Shown: one piece after another, positions 1 through 8,284 of the stretch | Position numbering within the stretch: position 1 is the first letter of the stretch | How the letters are laid out: each line of letters opens with the position of its first letter | DNA from: Candidatus Avelusimicrobium luingense | GTDB lineage: Bacteria > Elusimicrobiota > Elusimicrobia > Elusimicrobiales > Elusimicrobiaceae | NCBI GenBank assembly: GCA_900315845.1 | Contig: OOHK01000005.1 | Location: 50,275 to 114,274 of the forward strand | Reading direction: 5' to 3' | DNA: 64,000 nucleotides | Made by a program: the position numbers and the translations under genes | Notes under the pieces: generated by a model | Told to the model about the DNA's origin: nothing | Seen by the model: only the letters and a program-made list of their open reading frames with translations | Databases searched by the model: none

Positions 1-295
1 GGTCTTCAAAACGCAGTAATTCTTTGCCGTAAAAAGTCCAACGTCCGCTTTCTTCCCAAAGTTCTTTGGGTTGCACCACGGGTAACCATACTTCGCACGC
101 GCCGGCTTTTTCCATTTCTTCGCGCACGATATTTTCTACTTTTTTAAGAACGCGCAAACCAAGCGGTAACCATTCATATAGGCCGCTGGCGAGTTTGCGA
201 ATGAGTCCCGCGCGAATCATCAGTTTTGCCGAGAGTGTATCAGCATCTTTCGGTGCTTCTTTTAAGGTTGGAATATAGTAATTTGATAATTTCAT
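1..295 (-). CDS. proS: Prolyl-tRNA synthetase, N-terminal part (cut by window edge)
   Basis: Only the first 98 codons lie in the window. The protein would charge tRNA-Pro in the cytoplasm. The visible N-terminus ([18 protein letters not shown], then a stretch with [20 protein letters not shown] and EVWLPVVQP) closely matches the catalytic-domain start of bacterial-type ProRS. The ATG at 295 follows an AAGGACA ribosome binding site that overlaps the stop region of the upstream lipoprotein gene, so the two are probably cotranscribed. It is the last visible member of the rpsB-to-proS block; ispG or rseP next to proS is a common bacterial arrangement. The family identification is firm. Length and domain completeness cannot be judged. 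Confidence 0.93.
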   Translation of the reverse strand, partial: MKLSNYYIPTLKEAPKDADTLSAKLMIRAGLIRKLASGLYEWLPLGLRVLKKVENIVREEMEKAGACEVWLPVVQPKELWEESGRWTFYGKELLRFED

Positions 296-308
296 AATTT
301 ATTTGTCC

Positions 309-749
309 TTATTTAATAGAGTGATTTCCTTGTAAATCAGTACGATTAGGGCAAGTTTCCGATGATTGCGCCGGATGTGTACGATAATAACGAACAAGGC
401 GCACATAAATATGTTCACAATACCCTTTATAGTCGCTGTAGTAGATATGATCGATAATGTTAGATTCATTTACATTAGCATGAACGACACATCTGCCTTT
501 CATAAAGGACCACTCAAAATATTTTTTTCCATCTACGGTTTTTTCTCCGGTAGGAAGTCCTATTGTTTCAAAAGCAAATTCTTTTTTGCAACCTTCTAAC
601 CCTTTAATAATTTTGTCCACATTACGGGGAATATTATAATTTGGATAAGCAGGTTTTGCGTGGTCTTTTTGTGATGCTTGCTTCGTTGTTGAAGTGACAC
701 ACGCACTCAATAAACTAGAAAATATAATTAAAACTATTATTTTTTTCAT
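309..749 (-). CDS. Hypothetical lipoprotein between ispG and proS
   Basis: 146 residues, not assigned to a family. It starts with a lipoprotein signal peptide: MKK, a hydrophobic stretch, then the lipobox LLSAC with Cys17 as the likely lipidated residue. The mature part has a short Ser/Thr/Lys-rich linker, then a compact region with a conserved-looking GLPTGEK segment, a WSF core and five further cysteines that could form disulfides in the periplasm. The GLP...W...I pattern recalls small outer-membrane lipoproteins of the SmpA/BamE type, but the match is too weak to name. It is one base from ispG and 13 bases from proS on the same strand, so it belongs to their transcription unit. It interrupts an otherwise conserved housekeeping order. 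Confidence 0.75.
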   Translation of the reverse strand: MKKIIVLIIFSSLLSACVTSTTKQASQKDHAKPAYPNYNIPRNVDKIIKGLEGCKKEFAFETIGLPTGEKTVDGKKYFEWSFMKGRCVVHANVNESNIIDHIYYSDYKGYCEHIYVRLVRYYRTHPAQSSETCPNRTDLQGNHSIK

Positions 750-750
750 A

Positions 751-1833
751 TTATTTCTCCCAAGTGTTAATTTTTTCTATTAAAAAATCTACCCATTTTT
801 CTTGCGGGAGTTTGAACATCGTTTGTCCGTGTTCAAAGTAAAGACCTTCACCTTTGCCGCCGGCAATACCAAAGTCCGCATCGCGCGCTTCGCCCGGGCC
901 GTTGACAATACAACCCATCACGGCAATTTTTAAGCCGGTGGCTTTTTGGCGCAAGGCACTGTCGTTATAAATTTTTTCTTCTAACGCGTGTACGGTGCCC
1001 GTTACGTCCACTTGTGTACGTCCGCACGTCGGGCAGGAAATCAAATTCGGGCCGTATTCGCGCAAATTTAGCGCTTTTAAAATCTCATACGCGGTGCGTA
1101 CTTGCAAGCGCGGATCTTCGGTTAACGAAACGCGAATCGTCGCGCCGATTCCTTGTTGTAAAAGCGTTCCTAACGCTACCGCGCTCTTGACGGTACCGCT
1201 TAAAAAACTGCCCGCTTCGGTAAGCCCGATATGTAAGGGAATATCGCTTTGTTTGGCAAAAAGTTCGTTGGCTAAAACGGTGCGTTTGAAACTATCTGAT
1301 TTAAGCGAAACGACGACATCTTTGAAATTCAGTTGCTCTAAAATGTTGGCTTGTTCCAGCGCCTCATTGACCATAACTTCGGCCCATTTATCGTCGGATA
1401 GTTCCATGCGGCCCTGTACTTGTTTTAAGTATTTTACACTTCCCGCATTCACGCCGATACGAATGGCCACGCCGTGGTCTTTGGCGGCACGCACCACTTC
1501 TTTGGTGTTTTCTACCGCACCGATATTCCCCGGGTTAATGCGCACTTTATCTACGCCTTGTTTGATGGCTTCCAATGCAAGTTTATAGTCAAAATGAATG
1601 TCCGCCACCAAGGGGGAGTGAATTTTCTTTTTAATTTCGCCAATGGCTTTGGCGGCGTCCATATCCGGCACGGCTACGCGGTTGATTTCGCAACCGGCTT
1701 GTTCCAACGCGCAGATTTGCGCGGCGGTTTCTTGAGGGTTGCGCGTGTCGGTATTACACATACTTTGCACGCGTACCGGGTGCCCTGTCCCTAAAGTATA
1801 AGGCCCTACTTTTACTTCTCTAGTCTTGTACAT
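751..1833 (-). CDS. ispG: 4-hydroxy-3-methylbut-2-enyl diphosphate synthase (IspG/GcpE)
   Basis: 360 residues, normal for the short bacterial form. The enzyme converts MEcPP to HMBPP, the penultimate step of the MEP isoprenoid pathway, using a [4Fe-4S] cluster. Visible hallmarks are the N-terminal GHPVRVQSMCNTDT segment of the TIM barrel, the DIHFDYKLA and RINPGNIG motifs, and the cluster ligands in SCPTCGRT and GCIVNGPGEA near the C-terminus. The start overlaps the end of rseP by 14 bases, which suggests translational coupling. With dxr and uppS in the same run it connects isoprenoid precursor synthesis to undecaprenyl lipid carrier synthesis. Confidence 0.97.
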   Translation of the reverse strand: MYKTREVKVGPYTLGTGHPVRVQSMCNTDTRNPQETAAQICALEQAGCEINRVAVPDMDAAKAIGEIKKKIHSPLVADIHFDYKLALEAIKQGVDKVRINPGNIGAVENTKEVVRAAKDHGVAIRIGVNAGSVKYLKQVQGRMELSDDKWAEVMVNEALEQANILEQLNFKDVVVSLKSDSFKRTVLANELFAKQSDIPLHIGLTEAGSFLSGTVKSAVALGTLLQQGIGATIRVSLTEDPRLQVRTAYEILKALNLREYGPNLISCPTCGRTQVDVTGTVHALEEKIYNDSALRQKATGLKIAVMGCIVNGPGEARDADFGIAGGKGEGLYFEHGQTMFKLPQEKWVDFLIEKINTWEK

Positions 1834-2947
1834 TTTTAACCTCGGGTGAAGATGTTTTTTCGTCAGCCGTCTGCGTTACAGCGGCGGCGGGTTTGGCGGG
1901 GAAAAATATGCGTTTAATGTCGGAATAAGACGCATAGACCACCAGTAAAATCAGTAAATACAGTCCGCAATTTACGGCAATATTTAAAGTTTTTTCCGTC
2001 GGTAATTTGTGTGTCAATCCTTCCCATAAATATACAAGCGCATAACCGCCGTCTAATATCGGGATAGGAAATAAGTTAAACATCCCTACCGCTACGGATA
2101 ATAAGGCAATTAAAAAGATAAAATCTACGATATTGCGGTGCGCCGCTTTATGAATGACGTTTACAATACCAATCGGCCCGGCCAGTTCCGGGGCTTTTTT
2201 CTGCTTGAAACTGTGCGCTAACGACGTAAGCGATAAAGCCGTCCAATAATAACATTGATAAAACCCTAACCCAACGGCTCTCCACACGCCGACATCTTCA
2301 TATTCCGGTTGCACGGTAATGCCGAGCACCTTGGGCTTATCGGCGTTGAATTCGTTGTCTTTAATAATTTTTGTTTGCGTTTGACCGTCGCGCAAAAACG
2401 TAATGGTTAAATCGCCTTCGCGTGCGGCAAGCGCGTCATTGAGTTCTTGCCAATTGTGAATATCTTTGTCGTTTAACTTTACAATCACGTCGCCGGGTTG
2501 TAAATCTATTTTTTCGGCCGGATACCCTGTAACTGTTTCGCCGACGGTAGCCGATAAACGCGTGGGATCCGTTTGCGGTACCCCTTTGAAGTAGGCCAGC
2601 CCCATAAATAACACCGCCGCAAGCAGATAGTTAAACAGCGCTCCGTTAACTACCATAAAAAATTTGGCGTACCATTTTTTAGCGGCAAATTCGTAGGGCT
2701 TAGGCGGCTCGGTGGCGTTTTCCGGGTGGAACATCGGCCCGGCCGGCTCTACAAAACCGCCGAACGGAATGGCACGGATTTGATAGTCGGTATCGCCTGA
2801 TTTTTTATGCCACAGTATTTTGCCAAATCCGAATGAAAATTCATTGACACGAATGCCTGTTAAGCGGCAGGCTAAAAAATGCCCAAACTCGTGCACGATG
2901 ACAATCGGACTTAGTACAACCAGAACAGCAAGAATAGAAAGTAACAT
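1820..2947 (-). CDS. rseP: Site-2 intramembrane zinc metalloprotease, RseP family
   Basis: 375 residues, an inner-membrane protease that cleaves substrates such as anti-sigma factors within the bilayer. The zinc site HEFGH is at residues 19-23 in the first membrane helix. A single PDZ-like domain lies around residues 120-200 (GYPAEKIDLQPGDVIVKLND). The second signature, NLFPIPILDGG, is in a late membrane helix. E. coli RseP has two PDZ domains and about 450 residues, so this is the shorter one-PDZ form common outside the Proteobacteria. An acidic/Ala-rich tail of about 25 residues ends the protein. GGAGAATCT precedes the ATG. It lies nine bases after dxr. Confidence 0.93.
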   Translation of the reverse strand: MLLSILAVLVVLSPIVIVHEFGHFLACRLTGIRVNEFSFGFGKILWHKKSGDTDYQIRAIPFGGFVEPAGPMFHPENATEPPKPYEFAAKKWYAKFFMVVNGALFNYLLAAVLFMGLAYFKGVPQTDPTRLSATVGETVTGYPAEKIDLQPGDVIVKLNDKDIHNWQELNDALAAREGDLTITFLRDGQTQTKIIKDNEFNADKPKVLGITVQPEYEDVGVWRAVGLGFYQCYYWTALSLTSLAHSFKQKKAPELAGPIGIVNVIHKAAHRNIVDFIFLIALLSVAVGMFNLFPIPILDGGYALVYLWEGLTHKLPTEKTLNIAVNCGLYLLILLVVYASYSDIKRIFFPAKPAAAVTQTADEKTSSPEVKNVQD

Positions 2948-2955
2948 AGATTCTC

Positions 2956-4155
2956 CTAGATAATGGCCTTGCGGTAACTTTTATCTGCCAGTATTTCTGT
3001 GGCTTTTTCGCGCGCCCACCGGTCGGCTTCTACCGCTTGGTTGAGCGTGGCATCGCCGGGAGTTTGCGGGGCTGCTTTAAGAACCGAATACACCAGTTTG
3101 GCTATATCGGTAAATTTGATTTGGCCGTTCAAAAACGATTCTACGGCAATTTCATCAGCCGCACTTAATACGGCGGGGAAAATACCGCCTTGCCGCGCCG
3201 CGGCTAAAGCCAGTTCTAAGCAGGGAAAGCGGTTCAAATCAGGTGCGGAAAATTCCAATTTGGCAACTTCAAATAAATTTAATTTTTTAACCGGGCCGGG
3301 CAAGCGTTTGGGATATGTAATAGCGTATTGTATCGGCACACGCATATCCGGCTCACCCATTTGGGCTAAAATCGCCCCGTCGTAAAATTCTACCGCAGAG
3401 TGGACAATAGATTGCGGATGAATAACAATTTGTACTTTTTGCTCGGGCAAATTAAACAAATTCATAATCTCAATAGATTCAAACCCTTTGTTCATCAGCG
3501 TTGCCGAATCAATGGTAATTTTTTTACCCATTTTCCAGCGTGGATGATTTAGTGCTTCTTCGGGGGTGACCGTAGAAAGCGCCCCTTTGCGTTTGGCAAA
3601 CGGCCCGCCGGATGCCGTTAAAAAAATGCGGGAAATATCTTGCGAAATCGTAGGATAAGAATGTTCGTCTGCCATGCCTGTTAAACATTGGAAAATCGCT
3701 GACGGTTCGCTATCTACCGGTAAGATGGCTCCTTTCCAACGCTGACATTCTTTCATTAAGGTCTTGCCGGCCATAACCATGGGCTCTTTGTTGGCAAGGG
3801 CTACTGTTTTGCCCGCTTTGATGGCAGATACAAGCGGTTGAAAGCCTATGGCTCCGACGACACCGTTAATAATTAAATCGGCACTGGGAAGTGAAGCCAT
3901 AAAGCAAAGACTATCAATTTCCGGCGGTAAAAGCCGGGTGCAAGTAGGTATTTGATCTTTGATTTTTTCGTAAGTGGCCGGATTCATAACGGCCGCAAAA
4001 CGGGGCTTAAATTGATGAACTTGTTTTAAGAACAAATCAGCGTTGTTGTTGGCCGACAAACCGAGCACTTGATAGTTTTGCCCCAGACGGGAAATTACAT
4101 CTAAAGAGGACGTGCCGATGGACCCGGTAGAACCTAAAATGACAATGTGTTTCAT
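2956..4155 (-). CDS. dxr: 1-deoxy-D-xylulose 5-phosphate reductoisomerase
   Basis: 399 residues, the usual length. It catalyses the NADPH-dependent conversion of DXP to MEP, the first committed step of the MEP pathway. The Rossmann motif GSTGSIGTSSLDV is at residues 8-20. ALANKEPMVMAG, the metal-binding PVDSEPSA, the flexible-loop TASGGPF, and KMGKKITIDSATLMNKG are all present, so the active site appears complete. It overlaps cdsA by four bases (ATGA type), so the two are translationally coupled. The order uppS-cdsA-dxr-rseP is one of the most conserved in bacteria. Confidence 0.97.
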   Translation of the reverse strand: MKHIVILGSTGSIGTSSLDVISRLGQNYQVLGLSANNNADLFLKQVHQFKPRFAAVMNPATYEKIKDQIPTCTRLLPPEIDSLCFMASLPSADLIINGVVGAIGFQPLVSAIKAGKTVALANKEPMVMAGKTLMKECQRWKGAILPVDSEPSAIFQCLTGMADEHSYPTISQDISRIFLTASGGPFAKRKGALSTVTPEEALNHPRWKMGKKITIDSATLMNKGFESIEIMNLFNLPEQKVQIVIHPQSIVHSAVEFYDGAILAQMGEPDMRVPIQYAITYPKRLPGPVKKLNLFEVAKLEFSAPDLNRFPCLELALAAARQGGIFPAVLSAADEIAVESFLNGQIKFTDIAKLVYSVLKAAPQTPGDATLNQAVEADRWAREKATEILADKSYRKAII

Positions 4156-4967
4156 AACGTATAAAGTACCACGTAATAAAATAACGGTGCAAGCAGTAAA
4201 TAAGAATCAAAACGGTCTAAAAATCCGCCATGACCGGGCAGCAGGGAAGAAGAATCTTTTACTCCTGCAGAGCGTTTAAGTACCGATTCGGCCAAGTCGG
4301 ATACTTGCCCGATAATAGCCACTAAAAGCCCTAACCAAATGGCCGTTTTAACAGACATATAGGTCGGTAAAAATAAATGTTGCATGAGTACGGCTGCTCC
4401 GATGGCCAGTAACGTTCCGCCGATGGCGCCTTCCCATGTTTTTTTGGGGCTGACTTCAGTATTAAGTTTGTGGCGTCCAAAAAACCGGCCCGAGAAATAT
4501 GCTCCGGTATCGGAAACCCAAATCGTAATCATCATAAACAACGTCAAATATTCGCCGTATTGCGGGATATCGCGCAAGTTGATTAAATGCGCCAAAGACC
4601 AAGGAATTAGGAATATTCCCGCCAATGTATTGCATACACGTTCCCAGGAGCGTTTGGGTGTAATGACTTCTAAAAATAATACGCCGCACAGCACCACACT
4701 AATGGCAAAGGGGTATAAGTTATCGGGCAGTTCGCTTTGAAGTGAGGTGCGGCCTAAAATAGCCACGGTGGCCATGATGGCACCGAATAATAATAAACTA
4801 AGTGTATGAATGGGTTTTTTACCCATGGTCAACACTAAACTGTATTCGTATAGACACAGTAAAATTACACAGCCTACAAAGACCATGTACACAATACCGC
4901 CAAAATGGATAGCGGCTAAAATAACGGGAAGGCCGATAACGGCCGTTAAAATTCTAGGTAATAGCAT
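4152..4967 (-). CDS. cdsA: Phosphatidate cytidylyltransferase (CDP-diglyceride synthase)
   Basis: 271 residues with about seven to eight predicted membrane helices. It makes CDP-diacylglycerol from phosphatidate and CTP for phospholipid synthesis in the inner membrane. The family signature region SDTGAYFSGRFFGRHKL, followed by SPKKTWEGAIGG and the C-terminal KDSSSLLPGHGGFLDRFDS, holds the acidic metal-binding residues and is intact. The start is 42 bases downstream of uppS, and the stop overlaps the start of dxr. Confidence 0.95.
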   Translation of the reverse strand: MLLPRILTAVIGLPVILAAIHFGGIVYMVFVGCVILLCLYEYSLVLTMGKKPIHTLSLLLFGAIMATVAILGRTSLQSELPDNLYPFAISVVLCGVLFLEVITPKRSWERVCNTLAGIFLIPWSLAHLINLRDIPQYGEYLTLFMMITIWVSDTGAYFSGRFFGRHKLNTEVSPKKTWEGAIGGTLLAIGAAVLMQHLFLPTYMSVKTAIWLGLLVAIIGQVSDLAESVLKRSAGVKDSSSLLPGHGGFLDRFDSYLLLAPLFYYVVLYTL

Positions 4968-5009
4968 ATTTTTATTTTACTAAATTTCCGTACGCGCGTG
5001 CGCAAGGTT

Positions 5010-5696
5010 TTAGATGCCGCCGAATCGGCGCGAGCGGTTTTGATAAGCGGCAAGGGCTTTTTCAAATTCGGTTTCATCAAAGTCCGGCCACAAAACGGGG
5101 GTGAAATAAAATTCACTATACGCGGCTTGCCAAAGCAAAAAGTTGGAAAGTCGCTCTTCTCCCGATGTGCGGATAATGAGTTCCGGATCGGGTAAATCGG
5201 GATGATAAAAATAGCGGCGTAAAGTATCAGGGGAGATGTCTTTTTCTCCGGCGGCGATGGCCGCATTTATAGCGTGTGTGATTTCTTGTCGCGCTCCATA
5301 ATTAAGGGCTAGGTTGACGGTTAATCCGGTATTTTGCGCCGTTGCGGCGATAGCCTCATCAATTTGGGTAAGCAAAGCGGGGGGGAGCGGTTCTCGCTCG
5401 CCGCTGACCCACAAGCGAATATTTTCTTTAGCGGCAGTTTTGGTATAGTCTTGCAAGGTTTTTGACAACAGTTTCATCAGTCCGTCTATTTCTTCTTGCG
5501 GACGACTCCAATTCTCCGATGAAAATGCATATAACGTAATAAACGCAATTCCGTACTTGCGCGCGGCTTTTAACGTGCGCTCTACGGCCTTGGCTCCGGC
5601 ATTGTGCCCGGCTAAACGCGGCAAATGGCGGGCTTTGGCCCAACGTCCGTTACCGTCCATAATAATGGCAATATGTTTGGGATGTGCGCTTATCAT
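5010..5696 (-). CDS. uppS: Isoprenyl (undecaprenyl) diphosphate synthase, cis type
   Basis: 228 residues, slightly shorter than the E. coli enzyme (253). It condenses isopentenyl units into the C55 lipid carrier used for peptidoglycan and O-antigen assembly. The motif IIMDGNGRWAKAR carries the catalytic Asp, followed by RLAGHNAGA, the FSSENWSRP segment and the C-terminal ELIIRTSGEERLSNFLLWQ. No ribosome binding site precedes the ATG. Instead a TAAAAT -10 hexamer ends seven bases before it, and a terminator separates it from frr. It therefore probably has its own near-leaderless transcript. Confidence 0.95.
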   Translation of the reverse strand: MISAHPKHIAIIMDGNGRWAKARHLPRLAGHNAGAKAVERTLKAARKYGIAFITLYAFSSENWSRPQEEIDGLMKLLSKTLQDYTKTAAKENIRLWVSGEREPLPPALLTQIDEAIAATAQNTGLTVNLALNYGARQEITHAINAAIAAGEKDISPDTLRRYFYHPDLPDPELIIRTSGEERLSNFLLWQAAYSEFYFTPVLWPDFDETEFEKALAAYQNRSRRFGGI

Positions 5697-5703
5697 ATAT
5701 GAT

Positions 5704-5709
5704 ATTTTA
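5704..5709 (-). promoter_or_regulatory. -10 element of uppS promoter, nearly leaderless
   Basis: TAAAAT on the minus strand with seven bases between it and the uppS ATG at 5696. There is no Shine-Dalgarno sequence. The position just after the frr terminator supports a promoter. No clear -35 is seen. Confidence 0.45.
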
Positions 5710-5725
5710 CTTTATTAGAGAGACT

Positions 5726-5760
5726 AAAAAATAGAGCCCTTTGGAGGAACTCTATTTTTT
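5726..5760 (-). terminator. Rho-independent terminator after frr
   Basis: An 11-bp perfect stem (AAAAAATAGAG with CTCTATTTTTT) around a 13-base loop. It lies 21 bases beyond the frr stop and before uppS. It splits the conserved frr-uppS run into two transcription units. Confidence 0.75.
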
Positions 5761-5780
5761 AGTAATTATGTATGGCGAAG

Positions 5781-6344
5781 TTATATCTTCATGATTTCGG
5801 CTTCTTTGTTGGCGATGACTTTATCAATCTGCGCGATGTTTGCATCGGTCGCTTTTTGGACATCACCTTCGTAGCGCTTGAGATCGTCCTCGGTAATTTC
5901 AGACGCTTTTTGCGCTTTTTTAAGTTTTTCCATGACGTCGCGGCGGACGTTGCGTACCGCTACTTTGAAATCTTCGCTCATTTTGGAAATGTTTTTGGCG
6001 AGTTGTTTGCGGCGTTCTTCCGTCATGGACGGGAGCGTAATACGAATTACTTTGCCGTTGTTAACAGGGCTGGCCCCCAAATCGGCTTGTTGGAGTGCTT
6101 TATCAATATCATTAAGCGAACTGATGTCCCACGGTTGAATTTCCAACGTTTTGGCGTCTAAAATGTTAATGACGGCCATTTGTTTAATCGGGGTAGGCGT
6201 GCCGTAGTAATCTACGCGGATGTTTTCCAAGAGTCCCGCGCTGGCGCGTCCGGTGCGGATAGTAGCCAAATCGCGTTCCAAGCGGGCAACGTGTTCGGCC
6301 ATATCGGTTTTCGTTTTAGCGAGTAAAGTGCTGATTCCTTCCAT
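5781..6344 (-). CDS. frr: Ribosome recycling factor
   Basis: 187 residues, the standard length. With EF-G it splits post-termination ribosomes in the cytoplasm. It has the family pattern in order: RTGRASAGLLENIRVDYYG, TPIKQMAVI, the QPWDISSLNDIDKALQ segment, then the long helix TEERRKQLAKNISKMSEDFK and the RNVRRDVMEKLKK region. The ATG follows GAGGTT. In most genomes pyrH directly precedes frr. Here a 388-residue gene of unknown function and a pilin gene on the opposite strand lie between them. Confidence 0.97.
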   Translation of the reverse strand: MEGISTLLAKTKTDMAEHVARLERDLATIRTGRASAGLLENIRVDYYGTPTPIKQMAVINILDAKTLEIQPWDISSLNDIDKALQQADLGASPVNNGKVIRITLPSMTEERRKQLAKNISKMSEDFKVAVRNVRRDVMEKLKKAQKASEITEDDLKRYEGDVQKATDANIAQIDKVIANKEAEIMKI

Positions 6345-6381
6345 AATAACCTCACAAATAAAGTTAATTTATTATAGCAAT

Positions 6382-7548
6382 TTATTTCTTCTTGCACCCT
6401 TTTGGATATAAATCGCAATAGGTGGGTGCTCGCGTCTCTTCGGTAGCGGCGGGGAAAATCATGCCGTTATCCAGCACGGTAGCATGGTTTTCGTTTTCTT
6501 TCCATGATCCGTAATACCGGTTGGTGTGACCGTTTTTGGTTTCCGCCAATCCGTAGCGGCGCGGGGTATTTTCCGTGCTGACAGACGGCCAAATAATTTG
6601 TACATATAATTCATAATCCGCGGAAACATTGGCCGGATTTTCTGTCAGTTGCGTAAGATGTCTTACGGAAAAAGAATGAAAATGATGTTCACTGTCGTAT
6701 CCGATATCTTTAATGGTTTTAGTAGCAAAATCGCGTGTCAGTTTACTGATTACAATTCCGTCCCCGTCAAAGGTAAGATCTTTATAAGGAAGTAAATTCC
6801 CGTTATATAAATGAGCACCCCACACCCGTCCGGCCAAAACAGGGCGTATTAAATGCTGATGGGGGGAATTGTAAAACGGCGGTGTATGGAAAATATAACG
6901 CGTTTGCAAAATATTTTGGTCGAAATCGTCGCGTTCGTGCAGGACGTCATCTGAAAAATAGAAAATACTTTTTAATTCTTTCGGATATTTATATTCGTAA
7001 CACATCATTCCCGTTGTTTTGCCGCCCCACATGTCCGTGGTAGGGCAATCTATTTTTTTGTGGGAAACCGGGCGTTTGCCGGTAGCACTGCGGAAGGTTA
7101 AATTGTCGCGGTGTAGGGGTAATTTTTTACGCCAGCGTTCATTTTCCGCTTGAAAGAATTGCTCTTGCAATTTTTTATTGTCCGCACGGCGTTTGGCATT
7201 GTTGAATAAAATGTTTTCTACTTTGGTGGTGTCCTCTTCCATTTTGGCTAAATCGGCTTCGGACGGGTTTTCGCCGTATTTGAATTTGACGGCGGTTTGG
7301 GCGTTAACGGGTATCAGTTTCTTGGTAAATGTTATGTTGGTATTACCGAGTTTACTGAGTTTGGCAACCGTTTCGGCAATTTTCGGTGGCAAAACGGTAG
7401 ATAAATCTTGCGCGTCTAATCGGTCGAGTTCTTCTTCGGTAAGCGGTTTTTGATTGGGGGATTGTGTCTGCTTACGGGAAGCCAAAAAAACTACAAGCCC
7501 GGTAAATAAAATAAAAATTCCAATCAAAGGGATAATACGTTTTTTCAT
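6382..7548 (-). CDS. Membrane-anchored protein of unknown function between pyrH and frr
   Basis: 388 residues, not assigned to a known family. An N-terminal hydrophobic helix (residues 4-23, IIPLIGIFILFTGLVVFLA) without a clear cleavage site suggests an inner-membrane anchor with a periplasmic body. A linker rich in Glu, Asp, Lys and Gln follows (about 26-160), then a region with scattered aromatic residues and Cys (CPTTDMWGG, MMCYEYKYP) and a C-terminus ending CDLYPKGCKKK, where two cysteines could pair. The start is preceded by GGAGAAA. It has its own extended -10 promoter and runs on into frr 37 bases away. Its place within a universally conserved pair is unusual. Confidence 0.75.
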   Translation of the reverse strand: MKKRIIPLIGIFILFTGLVVFLASRKQTQSPNQKPLTEEELDRLDAQDLSTVLPPKIAETVAKLSKLGNTNITFTKKLIPVNAQTAVKFKYGENPSEADLAKMEEDTTKVENILFNNAKRRADNKKLQEQFFQAENERWRKKLPLHRDNLTFRSATGKRPVSHKKIDCPTTDMWGGKTTGMMCYEYKYPKELKSIFYFSDDVLHERDDFDQNILQTRYIFHTPPFYNSPHQHLIRPVLAGRVWGAHLYNGNLLPYKDLTFDGDGIVISKLTRDFATKTIKDIGYDSEHHFHSFSVRHLTQLTENPANVSADYELYVQIIWPSVSTENTPRRYGLAETKNGHTNRYYGSWKENENHATVLDNGMIFPAATEETRAPTYCDLYPKGCKKK

Positions 7549-7576
7549 TCAGATTTCTCCGGATAAAGTCAATTTT

Positions 7577-7582
7577 ATTATA
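7577..7582 (-). promoter_or_regulatory. Extended -10 promoter of the 388-residue gene and frr
   Basis: On the minus strand CTGATATAAT, an extended -10 (TGn plus TATAAT), lies 28 bases upstream of the start at 7548. No -35 is obvious, which is usual for extended -10 promoters. Confidence 0.5.
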
Positions 7583-7625
7583 TCAGTTTTGGGTTGGATG
7601 ATTTGTGCCATTTGATTACATTTTT

Positions 7626-7654
7626 TTGCTGAATTTTTTGTATTAAAGTAAAAT
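7626..7654 (+). promoter_or_regulatory. Promoter of pilin gene at 7674
   Basis: TTGCTG, a 17-base spacer containing a T-run, then TAAAAT. A strong AAGGAG follows 9 bases later, ahead of the ATG at 7674. Confidence 0.5.
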
Positions 7655-7673
7655 ATGAAAAAGGAGACTAATT

Positions 7674-8225
7674 ATGGAAAATAAAATGGCGCGTCGTTCG
7701 TATGGTTTTACGTTGATAGAATTATTGGTAGTGGTGTTAATTATCGGTATTTTGGCCGGTGTGGCACTGCCGCAGTATAAAAAAGCGGTTTTGAAAGCGC
7801 GTCTGGTGGAAGTGGATACGACGATGGATACTATTTTTAAGGGCATGCAACTGTATGTGTTAGCAAACGGGGCTCCCAGTTCGGGTATTTATGTAACGGA
7901 CGAACTTGCTACGGAAGCAAAATTTACCAGTTATGATGACGCGGGCAACCATTATAATAAGTTAGGAAATTGGCGTTTTGGAATTGATAGCGGTTCCGGG
8001 TGGGTACATTTGTACGCCGGAAGTTGGATACATAACGGATATATTTCTCAATACTTATATTGGGATACGGGTAAGCGTGTATTGTATGCTGTTCCGGATA
8101 ATTTGTCGGACCGAAAAGTCGTTTGCCAATGGTGGGCCGAGCGGTTTGGAGTAGATTCTATGATAGATGTCAATGGTTCTTGGGGACAGGCTAAAACGCA
8201 TTGTGCCGCCGTCGGTGTTCAATAA
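7674..8225 (+). CDS. Type IV pilin-like protein (prepilin)
   Basis: 183 residues. A short basic leader ends in Gly before [18 protein letters not shown], the class III signal of type IV pilins and type II pseudopilins, with Glu at +5. Prepilin peptidase would cut after Gly and methylate Phe. The helix continues as VALPQYKKAVLKARLVEVDT. The globular part is Gly/Trp/Tyr-rich and ends with a Cys pair suitable for a disulfide-bonded D-region (residues near VCQW and THCAAVG). It stands alone on the plus strand between minus-strand pyrH and the frr unit, with its own promoter and a shared terminator. Whether it is a major pilin, minor pilin or pseudopilin cannot be told from sequence. Confidence 0.93.
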   Translation: MENKMARRSYGFTLIELLVVVLIIGILAGVALPQYKKAVLKARLVEVDTTMDTIFKGMQLYVLANGAPSSGIYVTDELATEAKFTSYDDAGNHYNKLGNWRFGIDSGSGWVHLYAGSWIHNGYISQYLYWDTGKRVLYAVPDNLSDRKVVCQWWAERFGVDSMIDVNGSWGQAKTHCAAVGVQ

Positions 8226-8236
8226 AAATATCGCAT

Positions 8237-8277
8237 AAAAAATATCCGGAGTCTTTGGTGACTCCGGATATTTTTTT
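8237..8277. terminator. Bidirectional terminator between pilin and pyrH
   Basis: A perfect 17-bp stem including the A-tract and T-tract (core TATCCGGAGTC with GACTCCGGATA, loop TTTGGT). It lies between two convergent stops, so it can serve the pilin gene and pyrH. Confidence 0.9.
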
Positions 8278-8284
8278 GTTTTCT

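Noticed and set aside
995..1588. Long open frame antisense to ispG
   Set aside because: ispG is complete on the other strand with every motif; the antisense frame has no family features and no ribosome binding site.
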